NCBI GenBank assembly: GCA_009792885.1
Contig: WMCF01000057.1
Location: 62,001 to 126,000, forward strand
Source: Eremophila alpestris peregrina
Lineage: Eukaryota > Chordata > Aves > Passeriformes > Alaudidae
DNA length: 64,000 nt
Direction of reading: 5' to 3'
Under the pieces are notes generated by a model. The model was not told where the DNA came from. It saw nothing but the letters and a program-made list of their open reading frames with translations, and ran no database searches. Shown piece after piece: positions 57,507 through 64,000 of the stretch. A program made the position numbers and the translations under genes. Positions within the stretch are counted from its first letter, which is position 1, and the number at the start of each line of letters is the position of its first letter.

Positions 57507-60500
57507 CTGTGAGGAAAAAAATCCAAACCAACAATAATCAAACACCAGCACAGCAAGTCCAAACCAGCAACACCCAAACACCAGCACCGCAAACTGCAGC
57601 AAGACCTACTTGTACACACACAAGAAAGATGGTCAAATAAATCACAGAAATACCCATTGTATCCATTGCTTTCTGCTCTTGCTTAGGTGGAGATATCAGG
57701 GAACACGCTGAGCAAAGCCTTTGAGCACTTTGCTATGTGTATAACCAGTCCAGGAGCTTTAAGGCACGTGTAACAAGTCATTCTTATTAGTTAGAGAACA
57801 GCTTATGCCCTCTTCAAGTACCCAGTTAGAAAACCAGGAATGCTTGTGTGTTCCACCCAGAACCTGCCCTGTGTGGTCTGGCAGAAAATCAGAGGAGCAG
57901 AGCCAAGGGCTACTGATTGCTACCTTCTGCTTTCAGCTCCAGTGGAGACAAGGCTTCAGCCCCTCGCCAAAGCCCCAGAACACTGCAGGGCATGCCTGCA
58001 CTTTAACCCTTCAGGTTTCAGAGACTTGTGAGTTTTTCATTTCACTTGGGCCAGTTTGTATGTTTGCCAAAGCCTGTGAGGAAACTACTGTTACTTCAGA
58101 GATGCACATTTTGATCACAATATTAACACTGCAGAAGAGAGGGGCATAGAGTGGTAGTTACAGCCCACAAGAGCTTCCTGGTTACTTTGAAAATACACTG
58201 CAAAGAAAATTAAACTCTCACCACATTTCAGGAAGAAAGCAATGGAGAATTTCAGATAGGAGAGAAGGCAATTATCTCACCATATCCATGACACGGATGT
58301 GGCCATAAGAAAACACTATTGCATTTGGTGGGGTTGCAACAGGTAGCATGAAGGCAAATGAAGCACTGAGAGTACCAGGCAGCATAACATACAAAGGGTG
58401 GATCTTGACAGATGTAGCCTGCAATGAAACGGAGAGAACATCACTCTGGGGGTATTCAAAAAGAAAAGCATAAAGGATCAATCTACCCCAGACCACCGAT
58501 ATACACAGGCTTATTTTGTTTCCTTGTATTACATCACCAGAATAATTCACAAACATTTTATTCTGAAATCCACATGTCCTTAAAGATAACTTGCTGCTGT
58601 TTCCTGTCACGTGATACTTAAAAACAAGGCTTGATTCTTTCATGTTGTTTGTTTTGCTGTATAGTATAATTTAGATTTCTGGTCAAATATATCCAACAAT
58701 CTTTTCTTTGACCTCAAACCACCCTTTTTCCAGGGAACACAGGAATGGGATTATAATTACTAAGCACATGGAGTGACACTCTTAGACTTTACATAAACTC
58801 TGTGGGACTCAAAACTTAAGTGCCAATTTAAATAATTAATAGCTCAGTACCTTGATTTGGGTAATTTTGCTTTGATGAAATAGTCTAGAATAAAGTGCTT
58901 GTCCTTTTCTAATTAAAGAACAAAGTAACCTATTTTTCTCTTTATGCCACAGTTTAGATTCTGCTCAGAAAAGGCAGCAAAGCTTATCAGGCTTTCCTCC
59001 CTAAGTTTTTTAATTGTTCTGGGTTCCTATGAGAAATTACAATTTCTAATAATCAGGCCTACCACTTTAAGTATTTTAGCACAAAATGTGAAGATGAATG
59101 ATACAAAGGCATAATCAGAAAGTGCTGGATTTTGTTTTGGGTTTTGTGTTGTTTGTTTTTCCAGTTCTAAGTTGATGGTTCAAAGTGACCAGAAGTAACT
59201 GATGTTTGCTGATCTGTATGGAAAAAGTGACTGTCACTTCACTTTCTCCAGGGCCAAGGCATACATCTTACAGAAGGCATGACCTGGTTTCCTTTTAAGT
59301 ACACTGGAGCAACATCCCAGACAGTAAATATAATATTGCTCTGCCACCCAGTTTAGCTCTGATCCTCCAGCTGACAGGGTAACAGGACAGAAGCAATCTT
59401 ACCATGGATGAAAAGACAGGCAGGAAGAGGGTGGCTGTGGCCACATTACTGGTGCATTCAGTGAAGACAGCTGTAATAAGGGAGATCACTGTTGCAATGG
59501 CCCATGGTGGGATAGATCCCAGTGGAGTCATTTGATGACCCAGCCAAGCTGAGAGCCCAGAGTTCTGCAAGAAAAAAAGTGGGTTTCAGTGAGGTTTAGA
59601 ACCCCTGACTCACAAACAGGGAAGCCATGTTATGGGCAACATTCCTGTCAAATAATGCTGCAGGAAGTCCTGAATTACACAAACACCATCCAGGAAAGTA
59701 CAATGATCTCTTACAAAAACTAAAAGAAATTCCTTGCCAACTAGATATAACACTAAATCGCACTTTTCTGATTTGTCTGGAAACCAAATACTTTCTCACA
59801 CATGGGCTACAAAATTATGGTTTTCTTGCTAAGCAAGAAATTTTTTCTTAGGCCATTGCAAATACTTAATATATGGCCCAGAAGCTTCTTGGCACATTTT
59901 TCTAAGGTTTCTGAAGGTTGTAATTCTGTATGAATGCTCTATTGTAGGAAAACAGTTAGCAGTTGATACAAACAGGTTACAAAATCTCTGACTTGATTAT
60001 TTTTAATGCTCTGGAGCTTTAACAAGTTCTGTGTGATATACATAGATGAATGTAAGGCCCAGAGCTTTTATTTGCCCCATGGTTTAAACCTAATTAGCCA
60101 CAAACCTTAGATGTGAACATGATTTTCCCCGAAGTATGGCACTACTGATAGCTAACACTTGCTTTGATTTAGATGCATCTTAGCAGTGATGAAGGAAACA
60201 ATATGGTTCACCTCAGGATTCCTTCCCATTCTGGGAATTTAGCTGCCTTTTCTGTGAATTTATGAACACAGCATCAACCCAGGATTTTTCTTTCTGACCA
60301 CTTCAGCAGTAGTTTTGCTTTAAGTCTGAACATATATAACCTTTAAACAAACCTCAAATGGTCCTGAAAATCTGACAAATGTTCTCTATACTTCTACTTT
60401 TCTAGCCAGGGCTGGGATTGGGATGATTACAGAAATAAGAAAGGATGCTTTTCTGGACTGTCCAGACAGTGAAGATCCCAACCTACTTGGCAGTCTCCAA

Positions 60501-62899
60501 GAGGTCAGAAAACAAAAATTCCTGGGAAAGACTCACAAGCATTCACCTCTCCTTGGTTTTTGCGAATTTAGATCTCCCTCCAGATCTGAAATTCGCTCCT
60601 GGGTTTGGCTTTGGGTGCATGCCCAGTAATACAGGACTAGATAACAAACCAGGGAAGTTCGCCTTTGTGTCAGAGAAAAACAGATGTCAGGACATACTGC
60701 GCTTGCATCAGCCAAAGCAAAACCTCCTCCCAGCAGCAGCACAATGCTCCAGGGCATCTTCCTTTGAACCACATTCCAGTCTAGCAGCGGGGCTGATAAA
60801 AATGGCTTTTTTGTATCTGAAGTGAGAAACGAGAAGCAGAACATGTTTTAGGAGAGTGAAGACACTTTGTCTCCTGCTCTATAAGATACCTGTGGGCAGA
60901 TGCACAGTACCGGGAAATCGGCACAGGGTGACAGAAGCAGGGACTGTGCCCCAGCCCTGCCCAACAAGGGAGGCAGGTGAGCTGCTCTAAAGAACTGCAT
61001 GCAAATCCAGTGCATGTTTCTGCCTTCTTAGCTGAGTGGGTTAGCTGTTTCACAGTACTACAATCCCTCTTTTAAATACCTTCTTCAGTCTGTTCAGGGT
61101 CAGACTTGCTTGGATTCCAGGGTATGAATTTGGGCTTGTTAGCAGGAAGGATAAACAGTAACAGGGCAATAAACACAGCAGGAACAGAATCAGTGATATA
61201 CCTAGTGAAGAAAAGAGAATTCAGGTGAGAAAATGGACACCTTTCTCCTAGAAAAGGGCTGCCTTCCAGCATTCTAGTCACTGATCTTTGCTATCCCACT
61301 TGTGGCTTGAGCAAAATGGGTCATTAGCTCATGTCTGACGTCTCTCAGACCTGCTATAATATAAACACAATAATAAAAGAAACAAGCTACCATACACATT
61401 AATAACCAGAGTCCCAGATGCCAACTCATCCCTCCTGGAGCAGGGTTTCTTCTCTCTGCTGAAGCCAAGATTCAACAGCTGTATCTCAAAGGCAGACATC
61501 TAAAGAAATGGCCTGAATGATAGTCCCAACATGTATTTTATGTTCCTAACATGCCATGCATGAACACTATGCAAAGCAGCCATTCAAAGCACAAAATCAA
61601 TTTTCCAGTGAGTTTTAAGGTATTGGTTAAAGGTGATATTACCAAATATTCAAGTGTCACTGCAACTGCTTGAAGCTCATACAAGCAAAATAACAAGGTG
61701 CACATCCTTGTAACTGAGACCAGCATTACAGAATTTTCTCTTCTTTTAGGAGGTCCAGCTTGCTGCATGTCTCAGTCTCCAGCCTTTTCACTGCAGTACC
61801 ATTTGTCAAATCATAGATGATTGGTAGTGTCACATACAAGCCATTGGATCAAGCCCAGCAAACATGTGAAGTCAGGTAAAGTTGGAATTAATAGCCCCAC
61901 ATTCAAAATGGAATGTATGAGCAAGGGGATCTGATTAATAACCAAGAGAGTAAAAGAAGGAAAAAAATCCAAAAAACTTACTTTTCTCCTCCTGGGAATA
62001 GCCTGGAGGCCCAGCCTTTTACAAAGCCTGGGTTTCTGGAAAACCACAAGATCACCAGCAATCCAAACAAGAGGAAGACATTTAATTCAGCATAAGAGAC
62101 AGGGCCTAATTTCCTCATTTCTTCCTTCAGCACACTGTATGCAGCTTTTTCTTTGGCAGTTCTCTCGGTCCCAAAGCCCCAGCTTTTTTTTAAGCTTTGA
62201 GAAAAATGGAGAAAAAATACTGTAAGTATGAATATATTAGAGGGATTTAACATCCTTATCACTCTGAAGCTGTCACTCTTGGGGACAGACATAGACCACT
62301 GCAGAGGCCATAAATAAAGAAATTGTAACAGTGCCTAAGTATTTTGCAGGGACACACCAGTTCTCACAGAAGAATGGGGTCTATCAAAGGATAGCAATTT
62401 GGAGTAACCTGGGATGAAAAAGTCAGGTTTCAATCAATGGCTGCAAACCAGCTATGCCAGCTCTCCTAGGACTGAAATTCACACTTGAGAGATTTAAAAA
62501 TAAAAAGGCAATTCTGTCTGAAGATTAAGAATTGTAGTGGTTTCAGGTTTGGCAATTTTTGTTTTCCAGCCAATGCATCATTGGCTTTTGCCTTAATGCA
62601 CCTCCCATGAACACAAAAGGTTTCCAGACATCAAAATTGGAATGGTGAAATGGACCTGCTCTCTGCTACAAAATTAATAACTTGTCAGTGTATTTGTTTT
62701 AGCCAGATGTCTTAGTAAGTTGATCTGCACTAACTCACGGAGGGGCTGACACAATATTGTGTAGATAAATACTCACTTGAGTCCCATGAAGGAGCACTGC
62801 AACCAAAGCCAAGCTAGCACCAACATCAGGACCATGTTTGGGAATGCAAATCCAAACCAGGAAGCAAAATTCACAACATCATTATTGTTGGGGTATAAC
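57378..62899 (-). CDS. SLC13A5: SLC13A5 (NaCT, sodium/citrate cotransporter), 3' seven exons, gene continues off the right edge
   Basis: Plasma-membrane sodium-coupled citrate transporter (mutated in human DEE25 epilepsy). Seven exons give the C-terminal 334 residues in frame: 62777-62899, 61982-62194, 61080-61201, 60698-60816, 59403-59564, 58281-58418, 57378-57506. Visible landmarks: NFASWFGFAFPNMVLMLVLA (a membrane helix), KKSWGFG, KLGPVSYAELNV, ILWFSRNPGFVKGW, KKPFLSAPLLDW, IVLLLGGGFALA, FTECTSNVATATLFLPVFSS with the second SNx substrate/sodium motif, ASFAFMLPVATPPNAIV which fits the SLC13 family signature, and VMNLIAVCCVTLAINTWGR. The C-terminus NSTTQQ keeps an N-glycosylation sequon where human has NVT. 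Synteny and these segments favour SLC13A5 over SLC13A2/A3. N-terminal exons lie beyond 64000. Confidence 0.95.
57521..57592. repeat. 36-bp direct tandem duplication
   Basis: Units 57521-57556 and 57557-57592 align over 36 positions with six or so mismatches (shared parts: tccaaacca, caaacaccagcac, gcaa). On the minus strand it is GT-rich and ends just before the polypyrimidine tract of the last SLC13A5 exon. Confidence 0.9.
58281..58418 (-). CDS. SLC13A5: SLC13A5 penultimate exon (family signature)
   Basis: 138 bp, phase 0 to 0, acceptor CATTGCAG and donor GATATG|GTGAGA. It encodes ATSVKIHPLYVMLPGTLSAS and FAFMLPVATPPNAIVFSYGH, containing the SLC13 signature. Confidence 0.96.
59403..59564 (-). 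CDS. SLC13A5: SLC13A5 internal exon (SNV motif)
   Basis: 162 bp, phase 0 to 0, acceptor TCTTGCAG and donor CCATG|GTAAGA. It encodes NSGLSAWLGHQMTPLGSIPP and FTECTSNVATATLFLPVFSS M. Confidence 0.95.
60698..60816 (-). CDS. SLC13A5: SLC13A5 internal exon
   Basis: 119 bp, phase 1 to 0, acceptor CACTTCAG and donor AGCGCA|GTATGT. It encodes KKPFLSAPLLDWNVVQRKMP WSIVLLLGGGFALADASA. Confidence 0.94.
61080..61201 (-). CDS. SLC13A5: SLC13A5 internal exon
   Basis: 122 bp, phase 2 to 1, acceptor TTCACTAG and donor GAAG|GTATTT. It encodes YITDSVPAVFIALLLFILPA NKPKF, a membrane helix followed by a loop. Confidence 0.92.
61982..62194 (-). CDS. SLC13A5: SLC13A5 internal exon
   Basis: 213 bp, phase 2 to 2, acceptor TCTCAAAG and donor GAAAA|GTAAGT. 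It encodes KKSWGFGTERTAKEKAAY, LKEEMRKLGPVSYAELNVFL and ILWFSRNPGFVKGWASRLFP. Confidence 0.94.
62777..62899 (-). CDS. SLC13A5: SLC13A5 internal exon (first in window)
   Basis: 123 bp, phase 2 to 2, acceptor TTTACAG and donor CTCAA|GTGAGT. It encodes LYPNNNDVVNFASWFGFAFP then NMVLMLVLAWLWLQCSFMGL. Confidence 0.94.
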
Positions 62900-64000
62900 C
62901 TGTAAAGAAATTACTTTCTGTATGAATGTCAAAACATTTAGTAACCTACTCTCCCTTTAATGTGTGCTAGTGACAATTATGCACGTAAATCTAGAACAAC
63001 CATTACAAGCAATCAGAAGTAACATCCACAGCCTAACTTAAGTCACTGGGGAAGGCAGCCTCATTTCAGAGCAGAACTTAAATGATTGTCAGTTTTCCCT
63101 GTGTTTTACTTTGATGCATATAGGAGCTTATGTTGACACTTTAGGCCTCAGACAAGGAAAGATCTCCCATACATTGTAGACATCATTCATTTCCAACATG
63201 ACTGTTCACTTATTCACTTATCAAGACAAGGTATTTTTTCTTCCTCCCAATTCATTCTAATAAGAGAGCAAGAAATGTCTTTCCTGAAATTAATACCTGT
63301 ACTTCTGCTGCCTTCAACAGATGAAAAAGTTGCTAGTTGACTTGAAAGAATGAAGACAAGTGTTTTAAGAAAGGCAATTTTTGTTATTCTCTGTGCTTGC
63401 CAATAATGATTGGAGGAAAAATATCAATAGCAAACTTCCAGCTGGGTGTTAAAACCAATGGATAATATAGCAGCTGAGACTGAGGCTGAAGTACTTGCAA
63501 CACAAGGAAGCAATGTTGGAAAATTTCCACTGCAGATTAGGTTCCATGTAGATCAGTTCCCAAACTCAGTTTAGCAATGAGAGAACAACACAACTGCACA
63601 GTTTCCACAGCCACAGCATGGAGGAACAGTGTTACAGGAAGGGCCAAGCTCCTTCTAGCTCTCTTCAGTGTGCTTATGAGTAGAGTTAATCTACATTCTT
63701 CTGGTGCTCTTTACTGCAGTTCCTCTTCTGATGTGCTGTATTTCGGTTAAAAAAGAGGACACAGGAGAACCAATATCTCAGAATCAACCACTTGCATGTC
63801 AACTGCCAACAAGTATTTCCAATTTTCTCAGAAGACCTTAATTCCATCACATAGCTTCCTTTTAAAAGATGCTGAAGCAAAAACATGAGGCCAAACACTT
63901 CATACACATTTCTCAGTCTCATTTCCTCAACTTCACTGCTTGAAGTTCACAACTGAAATTGTAATCTAAGACCAGTCAGTTGGTCACACAAACAGTATGA
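62900..64000. other. SLC13A5 intron at right edge
   Basis: No further SLC13A5 exon was found. In particular, the expected preceding exon with the CYAASIGGTATLTGTGPN-type segment is not present, so the window ends in this intron. The 78-codon minus ORF at 63686-63922 is unrecognised. Confidence 0.7.

Noticed and set aside
61274..61468. Minus-strand 64-codon ORF with a hydrophobic helix, inside SLC13A5
   Set aside because: Lies in an intron between exons that join in phase without it, and has no similarity to SLC13 proteins.

Overview
This is vertebrate nuclear DNA, most likely from a songbird. Genes are split into short exons with GT/AG borders, CpG islands sit at the gene starts, and the repeats are avian: several CR1 LINE fragments and one tRNA-derived SINE with a CR1-like tail of the TguSINE1 type known from passerines. 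No bacterial, phage or plasmid features were seen. The ORFs reported here were assembled by hand from splice sites, reading phase and remembered similarity to the human proteins. No database search was run.

Five genes are present, in the order known from human 17p13: PITPNM3 (minus, 5' part, exons between 810 and 30641), KIAA0753/OFIP/Moonraker (minus, complete, 33155-43466), TXNDC17 (plus, complete, 43900-45804), MED31 (minus, 47192-48877, first exon missing) and SLC13A5 (minus, 3' part, 57378-62899, running off the right edge). All exon phases agree: PITPNM3 gives 299 codons in the window, KIAA0753 gives 847 residues, TXNDC17 gives 122, MED31 gives 121 plus a split codon, and SLC13A5 gives the C-terminal 334.

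Region by region: 1-30641 is PITPNM3, mostly long introns with CR1 relics, the SINE and low-complexity tracts, ending in a CpG island near 30100-31270. From 31270 to 33154 there is no gene. From 33155 to 45804 the KIAA0753/TXNDC17 pair is arranged head to head around a 433-bp GC-rich shared promoter. TXNDC17 and MED31 are convergent, with about 1.4 kb between their stop codons. MED31 exon 1 is not visible, and an 890-bp assembly gap flanked by two minisatellites lies where it is expected. From about 51000 to 57086 no gene is recognised, but there is an ancient MIR-like SINE relic. SLC13A5 fills the right end.

The genes have unrelated jobs (phosphoinositide-transfer family and ER contact, centriolar satellites and ciliogenesis, thiol redox, transcription Mediator, citrate uptake). 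The window is conserved synteny, not a functional cluster. No new multi-gene system is evident. The most noteworthy items are the SINE, a 19-bp perfect intronic hairpin in KIAA0753, a 36-bp duplication abutting the last SLC13A5 splice acceptor, a shortened repeat region in KIAA0753, and the minisatellite-flanked gap at MED31.
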